Numbered from the stretch's first letter, positions 33,766 to 46,205 are shown. The stretch is 64,000 nucleotides of DNA from Polyodon spathula (GCF_017654505.1 NC_054547.1:24185975-24249974); one strand, 5' to 3'. A program made the numbers and translations. Notes: generated by a model not told the origin, from the letters alone.

Positions 33766-34585
33766 TACATGATTTATTAATATTTTTAAGTGCCGACTAG
33801 TCAACCTGTTTAACCTTTTTTTTACCTCTACTGTTTGACTCAAATTAGTAGTCATTCTGCCCCTAATATATATATCAAAATGCACCAACAAATTGTAAAA
33901 TATTTTAGGGAGTAAATTCTTCTGGGCAAAGTTTGTCTCATTACACGTCAGCCCAGGTAGACACTTTCCAGACTGAGCCAGTGCCTCCAGGGTCTATTAA
34001 CTTGGTAACCTAGGTTTGGCATGTGAAAAGAAGAGGTGGTTCAAACTATAACAGTCTAAGTGTCAAATGGTAAAACATTTGTCTTGTATGGTGTATTTGG
34101 GTGCCTCTAGAGGTTCTTGGAAGGCCGTGTTGCCAGACTGGGAGATAAGGCCCTTCCTGTGGAAACAGGTTTTTTATAAATGGCAGAGTCGAGCGCTTTT
34201 CTCAGTAGTTTTTCCTTTATAACTTCACACTAAATCGTGATATCACCATGGAATCAATGCTATTCCCATGGGTTAGTTAGAGTATAACATATAAACAACA
34301 AATGAATGCTATAATATTTCAGCCATGTTTTTTTTATGCTACATTTTTAAATTGCATTGAATAAACAAGAGACAAGTGTGTTTTTGTTGAAACGTTATCA
34401 AGAAAGATTAGAATAATATGATTTTCAAATAGTCAAGAACAAAAGTCTTTCTAAACACTACAGTATGTAACCAGTGGAATTCTCACTGAAACAGGGCTGC
34501 CTTACATCCATTCTAATGTATATATATATACACACACACACTGTATAGTTCATTTTGTAATTTACTTTCTTGCTTTGCATTCCAG
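33766..34585 (+). other. Upstream region of gpr17 ending in a splice acceptor
   Basis: No coding sequence. The last bases form a pyrimidine-rich acceptor, CTTGCTTTGCATTCCAG, with the AG at 34,584-34,585. The gpr17 coding exon is thus preceded by an intron and at least one 5' untranslated exon. A small TA/CA microsatellite lies near 34,517-34,541. Confidence 0.6.
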
Positions 34586-34594
34586 CTGTAAGAA

Positions 34595-35614
34595 ATGAAC
34601 ACCTCATCGACGGAATCTGTATCTCTACTCTCCAACCAATCCAATGAGAGCTGCAGCAGCAGGGAGCCAGCACTGGAGAACATCCTGTTTGCTGGCTTCT
34701 ACCTTGTTGTTTTCCTATTGGCTCTGATTGGGAATGGATTGGCTCTCTTGGTGTTTTCTCGGCAGCGAGGACCTGAGTCTCCTGCAAATGTCTTCCTGGT
34801 GCACTTGGCTGTGGCTGACCTCTCCTACGTGACCATCCTGCCACTGCGAGCCACATACCACTTAATGGGAGGCCACTGGCCATTTGGGGAAGTGCCTTGT
34901 CGGTTGGCAGGCTTCCTGTTCTATGTAAACATGTACGCCAGCCTTTACTTCCTGGCCTGTGTTGCAGGAGACCGGTACTTGGCCGTTGTACATGCTGTGC
35001 GCTCAATGAAGATTCGCTACGCACGTTATGCCCATATTGCCAGTGCTGCACTCTGGGTCCTGGTTACTGTGTCAATGGTGCCTTTGCTTATCACCCAGCA
35101 GACAGCACAGGTGGACAACACCACCATTTGCCTGCAGCTGTACCGTGAGAAGACCTCTCGCCGTGCCCTGGTCTCCCTTGCTGTGGCCTTCACCCCACCC
35201 TTCCTCACCACCCTTGCATGCTACCTGCTGATTGCCCGCAGCCTACAACAGGGAGTGCGGCTTGAATCAGAGCTTAAGACCAAGGCACTGCGCACCATTG
35301 GGCTGGTGCTGCTTATCTACCTGCTGTGCTTCCTGCCCTACCATGTCAGCCGTGCCACCTTCATCCTCTCACACGGGCATCCTGGAGCCTCCTGCCAGGC
35401 CAGGAGAGGCCTGTTGCTGGGCAACAGATTGACCTCTTCCCTGACTTGTCTTAATGGTGCCCTTGACCCACTGGTTTATCTCTTTGGCGCTGAGAAGTTC
35501 CGGGACAGTCTGAGACGTCTTCTCTGTGGAGAAAAGACTGGGCAGTCAGTGGCTACCAGTGGAGAAGGGAAGAGGACCCACGAGAGCTCATTGAGCGCCA
35601 AGTCTGAGTTCTGA
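34595..35614 (+). CDS. gpr17: GPR17-like class A GPCR (uracil nucleotide/cysteinyl-leukotriene receptor), intact single coding exon
   Basis: 339 residues, close to the usual GPR17 length. The N-terminus has potential N-glycosylation sites at Asn2, Asn14 and Asn17. Seven membrane helices lie at about 30-54, 64-88, 102-128, 147-167, 191-215, 232-257 and 277-298. Cys102 and Cys179 should form the TM3-ECL2 disulfide. The DRY motif is GDRY (125-128), TM6 carries the P2Y-type HxxR (HVSR, 250-253), and TM7 has DPLVY in place of NPxxY. The tail ends HESSLSAKSEF, matching the conserved GPR17 tail SSLSAKSEL and keeping a class I PDZ-type ending (S-E-F). In mammals GPR17 marks oligodendrocyte precursors and couples mainly to Gi. 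The start is fixed by the acceptor 10 nt upstream and by alignment. I remember related P2Y and CysLT receptors, but the tail and the CLQLYREK block in ECL2 favour GPR17. Confidence 0.93.
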   Translation: MNTSSTESVSLLSNQSNESCSSREPALENILFAGFYLVVFLLALIGNGLALLVFSRQRGPESPANVFLVHLAVADLSYVTILPLRATYHLMGGHWPFGEVPCRLAGFLFYVNMYASLYFLACVAGDRYLAVVHAVRSMKIRYARYAHIASAALWVLVTVSMVPLLITQQTAQVDNTTICLQLYREKTSRRALVSLAVAFTPPFLTTLACYLLIARSLQQGVRLESELKTKALRTIGLVLLIYLLCFLPYHVSRATFILSHGHPGASCQARRGLLLGNRLTSSLTCLNGALDPLVYLFGAEKFRDSLRRLLCGEKTGQSVATSGEGKRTHESSLSAKSEF

Positions 35615-35937
35615 AGAGAGAAGAGGCTGGTCCTCAACCCTAATGGAACATTTCCACTTCTGTACCAAATGTAAAGAATAATAATTGTCGTGATGAAATC
35701 AATAACTGTAGGCAGCTACCATTTAAAGCTACAGTAATAAGGACTAATTTCAGTTTTGTCTGTTTGCTTTCTGTTGTTTAACAATTGCAAGTTGCCCATT
35801 GATCCTCAGTCTTCCTAAGACAGTATTTGGGTGACATTCAAAATTGCCATTTCAAATTGAGGGGAAAACGGGGGAAAAACACATAATTGGACACTTGTTT
35901 TACCCCTGTTCAATAGCTTGGTCAGACTGTTTGTATG

Positions 35938-35943
35938 AATAAA
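35938..35943 (+). promoter_or_regulatory. Candidate poly(A) signal of gpr17
   Basis: AATAAA, 324 nt after the stop codon and the first such hexamer downstream on this strand. A longer 3' UTR cannot be excluded. Confidence 0.45.
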
Positions 35944-36715
35944 ATTAAGTTTGATATCATATTTTGCGCCACATACTTATGTTGAAATGAAATCATCAAT
36001 AGTCCAGAACAGTTTTAGGAATATCAAACTTGGTTTAATGGTAAAACAGTATACATTTAATTTGAAAAAGCATTTTTTAAATAACCCATGAGCTAAAGGT
36101 TTGTGAATAAAGCCCAATGTTACATTGATCCAAGAACCACAGAGTTGCGTCCCGTAAGAACAGCTTAGCGCCTTCTTGCAAACCCACACTTACTGTATTA
36201 GCAGGCCATCGCTAAATACTTTGGATATATACGATTCCTTATATTTAACATTTGTCCGACACAAAATTGTCATCATATTAAACTGCAGCCCACGTTCCTA
36301 GTCACAAAAACAAACACATTATCTTGGGGTTCATAGTAGGCAAATGCAATACATTGTAATGAGTGTAATTTATTCTTTGTTGTAGAATGTGATTAAATAT
36401 TTTAAACATTGCTTTGATTATAAATCCATCATACATTTTCACTATCTGCATGTAAACTTTGTGTTATCATGGCATTCTTTGTAGGACTTGTTTTAGTATT
36501 AGAAAATGCATTTAATTACATTTAAAATAAACATTCTTCAGTAAGTCTATCTAAATACTATAGTAACCAATACTGCTATTACTGTAATGTTATAAAATTT
36601 TGCCATACACTGCAACATGCAACATCCTATATTACAAGGTACAGCATCTGCTGTACAAGCAAATTGTTGTTGACCAAAAACATGTACAAAAATAAGTTAT
36701 AATAAATAATCAGGC
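35944..36715. other. Non-coding stretch downstream of gpr17
   Basis: No gene or recognisable repeat seen. Confidence 0.4.
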
Positions 36716-37172
36716 TGTGAGGCGTGTGAGTACAAATGGATTTTCCAGACAGTGATTTACGTGTAACAATTAAAATTTTATTTAATATTACACGAAAAAA
36801 AAGAAAAATAATAAAGAAGGATGTGAGGGAGGTAGTGCGGGAGTAATCAAAAATAAAGGAACGGAAGCCTCTTAGTCCTCTTCGCGTTCTGCTTAAATCC
36901 AGAAATAAAACAAAAAGGAATAAAAACAGAAAAGAACCAAGTTAGTAAGGCCTCCGTTCGTGACACAGTCCAAACTCCCAAGTACTTCCCTCCAGCCTTT
37001 TTTTCCCCTCCTCTATTCCTTAGGATCAACCCTGAACACAGTAGCACGTTCCCTTTAGTATGCAAACCCCGCCCCGCCCCAATCCCAAACTGACAGGTAT
37101 CCTTAATTTCACTTGACTCCAGTGGCTGGAATTGACATACTCATACTTCCGCCCCTCACCAAGGTGCCGCCC
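36716..37172 (-). repeat. Dispersed LTR-like repeat, copy 2 (mate at 25,965-26,444)
   Basis: Same blocks as copy 1, including TGTGAGGCG, GAACACAGTAGCACGTTCCC, CACTTGACTCCAGTGGCTGG and CCCCTCACCAAGGTGCCGCC. A GC-box-rich stretch (CCCCGCCCCGCCCC near 37,067) would lie upstream of a minus-strand start. It directly abuts the Tc1 fragment at 37,173. Confidence 0.6.
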
Positions 37173-37906
37173 ATCTACTGTCCGGAGAAGTCTGGTCAGA
37201 AATGGCCTTCATGGAAGACTTGCGGCCAAAAAGCCAAACCTCCGACGTGGAAACAAGGCCAAGCGGCTCAACTATGCATGGAGAGCGGTACACGAATGAG
37301 TGTCTGCAGGCAACAGTGAAGCATGGTGGAGGTTCCTTGCAAGTTTGGGGCTGCATTTCTGCAAATGGAGTTGGGGATTTGGTCAGAATTAATGGTCTCC
37401 TCAATGCTGAGAAGTACAGGCAGATACTTGTCCATCATGCAATACCATCAGGGAGGCATCTGATTGGCCCCAAATTTATTCTGCAGCATGACAACGACCC
37501 CAAACATACAGCGAAAGTCATTAAGAGCTATCTTCAGCATAAAGAAGAACAAGGAGTCCTGGAAGTGATGGTATGGCCCCCACAGAGCCCTGATCTCAAA
37601 ATCATTGAGTCGGTCTGGGATTACATGAAGAGAGAGAAGCAACTGAGACTGCCTAAATCTCCAAGATGTTTGGGCCAACCTACCTGCCGAGTTCCTTCAA
37701 AAACTGTGTGCAAGTGTACCTAGAAGAATTGATGCTGTTTTGAAGGCAAAGGGTGATCACACCATATATTGATTTGATGTAGATTTTTCTTCTGTTCACT
37801 CACTTTGCATTTTGTTAATTGATAAATATAAAATATTAACATGTCTATTTTTTAAAGCATTCTTACTTTACAGCATTTTTTTCACACCTGCCTAAAACTT
37901 TTGCAC

Positions 37907-37912
<6 letters not shown>
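37173..37912 (+). mobile_element. Tc1 element, 3' half with terminal repeat
   Basis: It ends GCCTAAAACTTTTGCACAGTACT (37,889-37,912 region), the complement of the well-known fish Tc1 terminus that begins AGTACTGTGCAAAAG, and then runs into TA repeats. The 5' half is replaced by the dispersed repeat at 36,716-37,172. Confidence 0.85.
37202..37723 (+). pseudogene. Tc1 transposase, C-terminal catalytic part
   Basis: An open 173 codons covering the DDE domain after the first Asp: VKHGGGSLQVWGCISANGVG, the second catalytic Asp in LQHDNDPKHTAKV, and the Glu in WPPQSPDLKIIESVW (usually NPIENLW). The DNA-binding N-terminus and first Asp region are missing. The extreme C-terminus has shifted frame, since LPKSPRCLGQ replaces the usual end. 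It cannot be an active transposase. Confidence 0.85.

Positions 37913-38003
<91 letters not shown>
37913..38003. repeat. (TA)n then (GA)n microsatellite
   Basis: The TA run to about 37,949 directly follows the Tc1 end, then (AG)n runs to 38,003. Confidence 0.95.
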
Positions 38004-38004
<1 letters not shown>

Positions 38005-40369
38005 GTATGCGACGAAGGATATCAGCTCTCTGCTGGGTAATGTACTGTTACTGAAGCTAACGAGGAAGCACAATGAATTTTCACTGTTCAATTTACAGTT
38101 GTGCTGCTGAACTTTTCCTTCTTAATGGTGTTCTTTCTATCATTGAATGCAACCCTGCCCATTGCATCTCAGTATCTCTGCTCTGGGTCTGTAATAAGTG
38201 ATATGGAATTTCTTGATTTCTATGACTTAAAGCTGCACTATTGAAGTTAATTTAATTGTATTTTTTATATTGAATTTTCTGACCTTTGTGGCTTCAAGCT
38301 TAAACAATAACTATTTTAACAATGTTTTTTCTAATGAATTAAATTTTTCTTGTTTATGTTCTCAGTGAAACTTGAATAATGATCATAACAATAACTTTGT
38401 GGTGTGAACTTTCTTTTGACAAATGCTCTCTGATTGTCTGTAACTCCTTGATATGGCAAGGGGCGATTCCAAAGTTTGAATTATACTGTTATAGATCAAA
38501 CATTTCCATGGTGGTATGGGATAAATGTAGATGATAATACTGCAGGTATTTGGCTGCCCTTAAGCTCTCACCATGCAAAGCAAACCAGAACGGCTGCATA
38601 GGAAAGTGAGAGAAAAAATTGTTCCTTTGTGGACACTTTAACTGTGACCAACTCAGTCATTAATTCTCATTAATTCTGAGGACCACAAATGCACCTATGT
38701 AAGGGTCTGGTGTGTTCTGGTGTGTTCTACTTCTATCAACAATTGCAGCACATGGTCAGACAAGCAAGCAAGCAGATGTCAAAGATCAATGAAGTAGAGA
38801 ACTTTTATTGTTAGTCGAGACAAAATAAACATAGGAAGCTGAATCTAGCTCTTAAAGGTGACACCTAACACAGACACAGGTGCATACAGCGTATAGCTTG
38901 GAGCTCTGGACTAACTTCAGCAAAGGAGAAAAAGGTACACAAGTTTAATGAAAGGTGCAGGATTGATGAAAACAGGTAGTGTTAACCAATTTAGAATTAA
39001 TTTTGTTCTTTCCATAGGGTTGATGAACAGAAAGGGCTAAATGTAGGACACACTTACAGGAATGGCAAACAAGCAAGGGTCATTATGCACTATATTGCTG
39101 AGGTAGAAAGAAGCCAGCCGCAAGATAAAGTATGAGGTGCAGTTCCTGTCAGTGATGTCAGATTGTTAAAGATAGTGGTATCATGGAAGAAGATCTGGTA
39201 TATGTAAGAGTCTGACAGAAAGGGGAAGTGACTGTGCAGTTTGTGGGCATACAATACAATACAATACAATACAAAACAAAACAAATGTATTTTTTTTATA
39301 GCCAGTACAAGCTTCACCACCAACTCTATAGTTGAGCTATGGCATGAGCCAGTAAGGAAACACAACAAAAAGAACAAGAAGTGATTGTCTGGCTTGGAAG
39401 TGAATCAGAAGAAGAGATCATTGGAAGTGACAAATAGCAAATTTCAAGCTAACAGTCAAAGGGGACTTAGAACTTAGAAATGAGTCTCAAACTGAAACAT
39501 GGTTTACTTTTGTATTTTTCAATGGTCACAATTATTGTAATTTTTACATATTCCAATAATAGCTTTTTTTGCAGTTTCCCTTGTTCCTTTATTTAATATA
39601 TTGCAACACAAACTGCATATTTGGTGAACTATCAATAAACATTATACTGGGCCAGTAGAATGTGAGTGGTGCAAGTGGATTTCTCCATTCATTAGCCATG
39701 TATCATTCTGTAAAATCAGAATCAGATAACTAATGGTGCATTCACTTTAAAAGTAACACTGAAATATCTGACCCTGGAATTCACGCTGATTGATGGGTGC
39801 ATTTCTACAGTCTATGGGTTTTGTCAGTAAACGTTAAGAGTGTAAACTGAAGGTTATTTATTTATTGAAGTATAAACCAGCTGACTGAATTCAATTTTTT
39901 GTTTAAAAAATGTCAAACTTTGCTATTAACGTGTAATCTGTTTCTTGTTTCTGTTTATAAACACATATTCTAACATAACGTCATCTTAACCCTGCTCTGG
40001 TTTTTTGTGTGAGTGTTGTTACATTGCTACACCTGTTTCTCCCCAGGCGGGAACACAGTTCTGTGCCCGGTAACTGACTCCCTGTGTACTTGCAGTCTGC
40101 ACTGCAGGGTTAAGCACTCTGTGAACAAACAAGCTGTACAAGCTTTGTAGACCTTGGTCCATCAAAATAGATTGGAACTACACCAGAAATACATAGTCTG
40201 GATCATAAGGGGAAACACTCAAACTTCTGTCTGCCAAGAAGCACACGATACAGTACATGCTGTGTTTACAAGGAGGGTGTTTTGCAAATGATCTTTAGCC
40301 AGTTCTTGTGCTTTTTTCTTGAGGGTCATAGAGTGCAACAATTAAATTCCATACTGCATTAATGGCATG
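38004..40369. other. Non-coding stretch
   Basis: No gene recognised. A pentanucleotide (ATACA)n tract grading into ACAAA lies at 39,247-39,284. Confidence 0.4.
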
Positions 40370-40706
40370 TTACTTATCAAGTGCAGCTAATGCTTCAAGG
40401 TCACTATAACTGTCTGCACCACGATCCAGTAATACTTGAACTGTCAGCAAGGGTGGGAAAAAGTCATAGCCTGTCAAAGCACATTCAAATAGTGGAACAG
40501 TAAAACAATAACTTCTCTGTCTGGTTTTAGACTACAAATCTCTGTCTAATGAGAGCAGACTTTCTATTTGCATCTATAGCATGCAAAATAATTATTGTGT
40601 CCGCTTCTTCGTGGGTACATGTGGGTCTTGTGGTCTCCTTGACATCTGCAGGTAAATTTTTTGGTGTGGCTTTAGACACTGTGGAGCAGATAATTACTTG
40701 ATACAG
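40370..40706 (-). pseudogene. Relic of a HEEADT-motif protein (uncharacterised, transposon-associated type)
   Basis: Minus-strand reading gives LPADVKETTRPTCTHEEADT followed by IIILHAIDANRK. The CTHEEADT...LHA pattern recurs in my memory in many uncharacterised, repeated proteins of fish and invertebrates. After a stop and frameshift a second stretch reads PLFECALTGYDFFPPLL and VLLDRGADSYSDLEALAALD, ending at a TAA. The second part looks ankyrin-like but is too short to call. No flanking terminal repeats were recognised. Confidence 0.4.
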
Positions 40707-41719
40707 CTGAAACCTTAGCTTAAGATTTGTCTAGTTTGTCATATCAATTAAACAATTTAAATCAATTACCTACTCTGTTGCATATGCAAAGTGTGGAATT
40801 CACTGTAGCATAAATGCATCTCCAAGGTTGTCAGATGTCGTGTAGTTGTTTCCAGATGTAGCTTTCTCCCCTTAAGCATGTGAGATCAGCCTTCTGAGTT
40901 TTCCACATTGTCCCATCTTGTCTCATCTTTATGGTGTTGTTGGTGCTGCAGTAATAGGCTCAGAACAGTCTTCATGATAACATCTTCAGAGCTCTGTAGA
41001 AAACAATTAATAACCCAATATTGATGTGTTTGGATTTTCCTAGTTTTCTTTTTCATATCTGCAAAAGACCTGATCGTGACATTGGACTCTAGTGACTACG
41101 TTGTTCATCAGAGCCAAGGCTTGATTTGACAGATGTTTAAACTTCTGTTGGCCTTCAGCAAGCAAGGCTTCTGAACATATGATGTTGCATGCAGCCCTTA
41201 ACTTCGAATGCGTTGGGCATGTTAATCAGTAATGAGATACCATGGCAACAACATGTTAATCATCTTTGGCCATCATTGCTGCTTCACTTTGCATTCTGGA
41301 TTACCATCTTTTCTGTGCCAGTATGTGCTCTGTAGTCTGACGGACAGAAAATAGGCATATTCAGCATAATAAATATGTGGGCAGGTGTCCATCTTGAGTA
41401 GTTTGTGTGGTTGGGTGATTATAAGTGTGGAAGAGTAAGGAACAATTGCCTTCAAGCTAGGCTGTAATATTTGTACATTTTTTAACAACATCCAGAAATC
41501 TCGTGACATACTGACTTAATGTTCACTTTTTTACATCCTGTTTAACCAGAGCGGTATCAGATCAAGTTCTTTTACTACATTGACCACCACATGGCTATCA
41601 CATTTCATTGAGGTTTGAGGACAAGCCTGTTGTGTCCTTCTGTCTCCTCACAATTTGAAAGGGGTACAAAGCAACATTTGCATGTGTGCTTCATAAGCTA
41701 GTCCATGGCAGCTGCATAC
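40707..41719. other. Non-coding stretch
   Basis: No gene recognised. The minus-strand ORF near 41,509-41,273 has no motif. Confidence 0.4.
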
Positions 41720-44063
41720 TTTCAGGATTCGCACAAACTCTTTTTATTGATATATGTGCTCTGGCACACTTTTAAACTCAGGGGAGACGTTCAGGACGAC
41801 ACAAAGATGTTTTGGACTCCTGTAATGGATTGTTCGTGCACAGGGCTTGCAACGTATCCAGATGACTTTTTAATAATCAAGAAAATCACACAGACACAGA
41901 TTTAATGAATCAGAGCAGTACAACTGCTCTGTTCAGTTTATTAAATGATTTAAATATTCGATTGGTTGGTTGCGCAGACCACCATAAATCCCAAGTAAAA
42001 AGCAGTCTGGGCAATCCAGTGCTTTACAGGTTTAACAGCATTAGTACTTAAATAAAGTAACACAAATATGGTTATTATATATTTAGCCATCAGGCTATGC
42101 ATGCATAATGCTAAAAATGCCCATCGCTAAATTCTAGAACATTATTTCATAATTTCTATAATCTATAGCAATGCATCAATATAAAAGATTAAATTCAAAA
42201 ATCTGCTTATCTTCCAGTATATAGTGGATATATTGAAAAATAAGAACTGTCTTCAAAAGGCAGAGACTTGACTTCGACCAAATCAGTTTTTCAGAGATCC
42301 TCAGAGCATGGATCACATCAGCTTGTAGTTAACAAGTCGAGCAATACTTGACTGGGGTTTTACCTTAGTTTTTATAGGATTTTCCCTCCATTGAATACAT
42401 CAGGAGTCCCAATTAAATCTGATCACCAATCTTCCTTGACAGTTCCTATCTTTGAGTTAATGTTATTTTCTAGAAGGATCCGGTCAACTCTGTTTTCAAA
42501 ATTAACTGAATGTGAGCTCATGGTTCACTATCTTCCACCCCTCCTTTCCCTATAAATGAGGTGAACTGGAGTTCACAGGGTCCTTGCTACTAAATACAAG
42601 TATCTGTGTATATATGAGAGATGCTTTTAATATGTAACACCAGATCTATTTAATTCCATTAACCTCTTAGCCGCATATTATGTTACCTTTTCAGTGTGTT
42701 GTCAATGGGTCAGTTTAACTTATATACAAATGTCTGTTAACAAAGTGTAGAACTAAAACACTGTAGGGGTTTATCACAAGCCTTTGAATAAGTATACAGT
42801 GGCAAGTCCAGTTATTTCCATTTAAATTTTAAGCTATAATGAAACATGTTAAATATAATAGCCTTATATTAACTTGTACCATGCTTGGACTAAGCTTGAC
42901 CTCTCTCTCTGTTTCTAAAAGTTGCCTGCACAAGCTGGTTTCCACACATCTTGTTTACTCGCCAAGGCTAGTGTTTTAATTGATATGAAACTCCACTCTT
43001 AGCACTTTTCCAAATTTACTACATTAAGTCATTTTTTGGCCAATTCAAGAGACGCGTGGACCGGTATCTTTTCAGATAATACAAAAAGCATACATCCTAA
43101 TTTTTATAACTAAGCTCTCATTAATATCTCATGATATAATGTGATACATACTCCTCTCTTTCTAAAGCACCTAATGTTGGTTAGCATTCAAGGTTGGCAA
43201 ATCCTGCTTTCAAGTCAACACTGAATCCTGCTTATTGATATATAAGACTAAGTCTTATCATTTGAAGGTCTAATGCCCTTCCAGAATTATACTGTGTTTC
43301 TGAGACAAACATCTAGCGAAAAACCGCAGACCCCAAATTTATTTATTTCACGTTCAAACTCTACAGCTTGTTCTGCAAATAATTACCTCTGTTTATTACT
43401 GCAGTAAAATCTTTATATAAACTAAACATGTATATTCTTTGGTTTAATTGATATTGTTATGTCTAAAAGACATGTTTTGTTTAGTTAGAGAAATTGAACT
43501 AATTCTTAAATTGATTAAATTAAATGAACATTATTTCAAATGTGTAAAACAATATATTTACAATATTGTCAACACCATGCTTCTGTTATAATAAACTTTT
43601 GACATGTGCTTTCAACAGTTTAACTTTAGATGTCATTGTAAGATGTATTTCTAATTACGTAAATTGTAATATTATTTTACTTCATTGATAAATATTTTAA
43701 GTTTTGAATGGAAGGTCCAGTTATTTATATCTAAATACAGGCTAGCATTAATACACCAGAATGCCATAGTGCTACAATGACTGAACTAAGGCTGAGCTTC
43801 TTCAAAATCCAGTTAAAGCAGGTTTTAATACAACCTCTGCTTTTTGCCAATTTTAGGATTGATTAATATGAAACTATTGTAAGCATTTTTCAATACTCAT
43901 TATTTCAAACCAATATCTAACTTAACGTATTAACATGTCCCATGTTTTCCATTCCCTTTGAGTCCATCAAAGAACCGCACACCCTTGCAACCAAGACCTT
44001 CCATGCAAAAGGATCTAATGATTTATAGCACAAAAGGGGGACGTGCCAGAACCATCTGTGACA
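41720..44063 (-). mobile_element. Solo LTR of a retrovirus-like element (copy B), 2,344 bp, TSD GTAT
   Basis: On the minus strand it starts TGTCACAGATGGTTCTGGCA at 44,063 and ends CCTGAAA at 41,720, where copy A has TGACA. It is flanked by an exact 4-bp duplication GTAT (minus-strand sense). A TATAAAA box (CCTATAAAAACTA, about 42,380-42,368), a downstream AATAAA (about 41,945) and long AT-rich U3-like sequence fit an LTR. The shared block GGTCGAAGTCAAGTCTCTGC sits between TATA and poly(A) in both copies. Where copy A has GGAAG|GTAAGT, this copy has GGAAGATAAGC, so the splice donor is lost here. There is no internal coding region. Confidence 0.8.
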
Positions 44064-45051
44064 ATACACATCTGTCAACACCCATGTTTTTCAGTTCTCA
44101 AGTACAATGAGAAATCAAGTACAGTGGTTGGCATTCAAAATTTACTAATTGAATAAGAGAAGTCACAGGGTCCCCGAAAAAATCCTGTGGCAAAGTTGAA
44201 TGCTTCCAAAACACTGTAGCGCATTTTTACAAAGAGCATACTGCATCCTGTCAGTATGCATTAATTGCTAAAGTACATTCCACTGTCTCGAATGCATAAA
44301 TAAGTGACAATAATATGAAGTGCTCAACAAAATATTTTTGTGAAAAAAATACAAAATAAAATGCATAAATCTTTAAACATCCACACTCTCATTGCTTTTA
44401 TTTAAATAACACATTCTGAAAATCTTATCTACTGGAAAACTACAGTACTGTATAATCAATTATGTGAAAGTCTACAACACATTTAGATGTTATTATCATA
44501 AGAGTAGATGGTTTTAAAGGATTAAAAGATGGGTACTGTAAATTATGTTACAAGTTATTATATAGTGGAAGACGTATGTCACACACATTTAATCTGTATA
44601 TCACACTGACATTGTTCCATCTATCTGGAGAGTCACTATGTCAGAATGTGATTAACCAAGTCATTGCTAACGCTTTGTCTATACTCTTCTCTACACACTG
44701 TTGATATATATTATGGGGCCGGTTGTACTAAAGGGATCTTATCCTGGATCTAGGCTTCTCTTGTGATGTATTTGGTTTTACTAAAAGGCTCAGTGCTGAT
44801 CCTGAGCTCAGTTTTAGCTAAAGTTCCGATCCTGCTCCGATCTGGCTTCAGAATGAGATCAGAATCGAATCAGAGCTTGAGCGCATATTTCTAACAATGA
44901 GGAACAAGAAGTTCTTAAATTTGTTTGTAGATGACATTTAAGATGTATTCTGGGATCATCAACACCCTTCAGTTATTTATAGCGTGGAGTTGCCAGCTTG
45001 TGGAACTGTTGTGTCTGCACAGACACCATAGTTTGCTTTGCCCGGCACAAG
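44064..45051. other. Non-coding stretch
   Basis: No gene recognised. Confidence 0.4.
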
Positions 45052-45440
45052 GATGAACATCAGAGAAGGAGACTATTCGGCTTATCTAAGCTCATCTGGT
45101 TCCTAGCAGCTGATTGTCTCAGAACTGTGAAGTCTTTAAGGATCCAAGTGATTTGGTCTCAACATGACTAGGTAGTTCATTCCAAACCCTCGCCATTCTT
45201 TGTGTCTCCTTCCCTCTGTCCTAAGTCTGTCTCCACTTAATTTCTAACTGTTTCCTCTGGTCCTGATTTCTGTGCATACTACATTATGTATGTATGGTTT
45301 CTGTGCTGTGTTTAAAGTATTGGTTAGGGTTAAATATGTCAACTCATTTTAAAATTTTAGACTTAAATGATGTCCCCAGTAATTCGTCTTTGTTTTGGGC
45401 TAAATAGATTCAGTTCTTTCTTTTTTTTCTAGGCCAAGGT
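45052..45440 (-). repeat. Old CR1-like LINE 3'-end fragment
   Basis: Diverged match to the 3' end of the LINE at 26,934. Shared are the GGAGGCCATTCGGCC-type block (here GGAGACTATTCGGCTTATCT), the TGGTTCCTAGCAGCTGATTG block, and the downstream Trp-rich coding tail in decayed form. It represents an older subfamily than the two RT-bearing copies. Confidence 0.6.
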
Positions 45441-46205
45441 TGGCCAACCAATGGTTCTTCAGTCATAATAACTAATTTTAGCTGAAGTGTCTCATTTATT
45501 AAAATTAGTTAGTGGGTTGCGAAAAGATTGCAAGGACAATTGGTAGTATTATGTAGAAGGTAATCCCCTTAATAATGTAGTATGTACACTTGTTTGACTA
45601 CCTTTCTAGTCTGTCTGGAAATAATTGGAGCACAGTACAGTCCAAACGCTCAACATCCACTGGTCATTTATAAGGCTTTTAGCCAAAAAGGTTCCATAGG
45701 TATTTATTCTGAACAGTCAGCAAAACAACCACTCTACATAACTGTTCCAAAGCCAAACATTCAGTTTCAACATGATATAAAAAACGTTCCATAGGTACAC
45801 TTCCATCTGAGCATGCACAGTTCTTCAGGCACCACTGTAATGATTTGGTATCTCAGCCCATTGAGTTGAATGGTAAGACATTCGTCTCTGAACTGTTCCA
45901 TTCAATTCAATGGACTCAGAGGCCACATTACATTACTTTTAATATTAATAGATGTGTTGGTCAGGTTAAACTGCATCTGTCAGTTGAATATTATTGCAGT
46001 AAATGACACAGTAAATCCAATACAAATCATAGAATTCTTTAGATTGTATTGTTTGCAAAGATAACCCCCCCCCAAAAAAAAAAAAGATGAACAATGTCTT
46101 GTGAAACGTGCAAGTCAATTTAAAATTGGAGCCAGGCATCTGTCCATTATAATGTTACTAGAAGACAGGACAGACATAGCTCCATGCCCAGTATCCAATA
46201 CTGTC
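45441..46205. other. Non-coding stretch beyond the 3' end of agxt
   Basis: No gene recognised. A C/A homopolymer run lies near 46,067-46,085. Confidence 0.4.

Noticed and set aside
34458..35051. 197-codon minus-strand ORF
   Set aside because: Antisense shadow of gpr17. Codon pattern and homology support the + strand.
25409..44063. Naming the 2.3-kb LTRs as belonging to a specific retrovirus genus
   Set aside because: LTR length, 4-bp TSD and a splice donor are suggestive, but no coding region or primer-binding site is present to decide.
44714..44900. GGGGCCGGTTGTACTAAAGG as the end of a Harbinger-type element
   Set aside because: It resembles such termini, but I could not find the opposite end or a target duplication.
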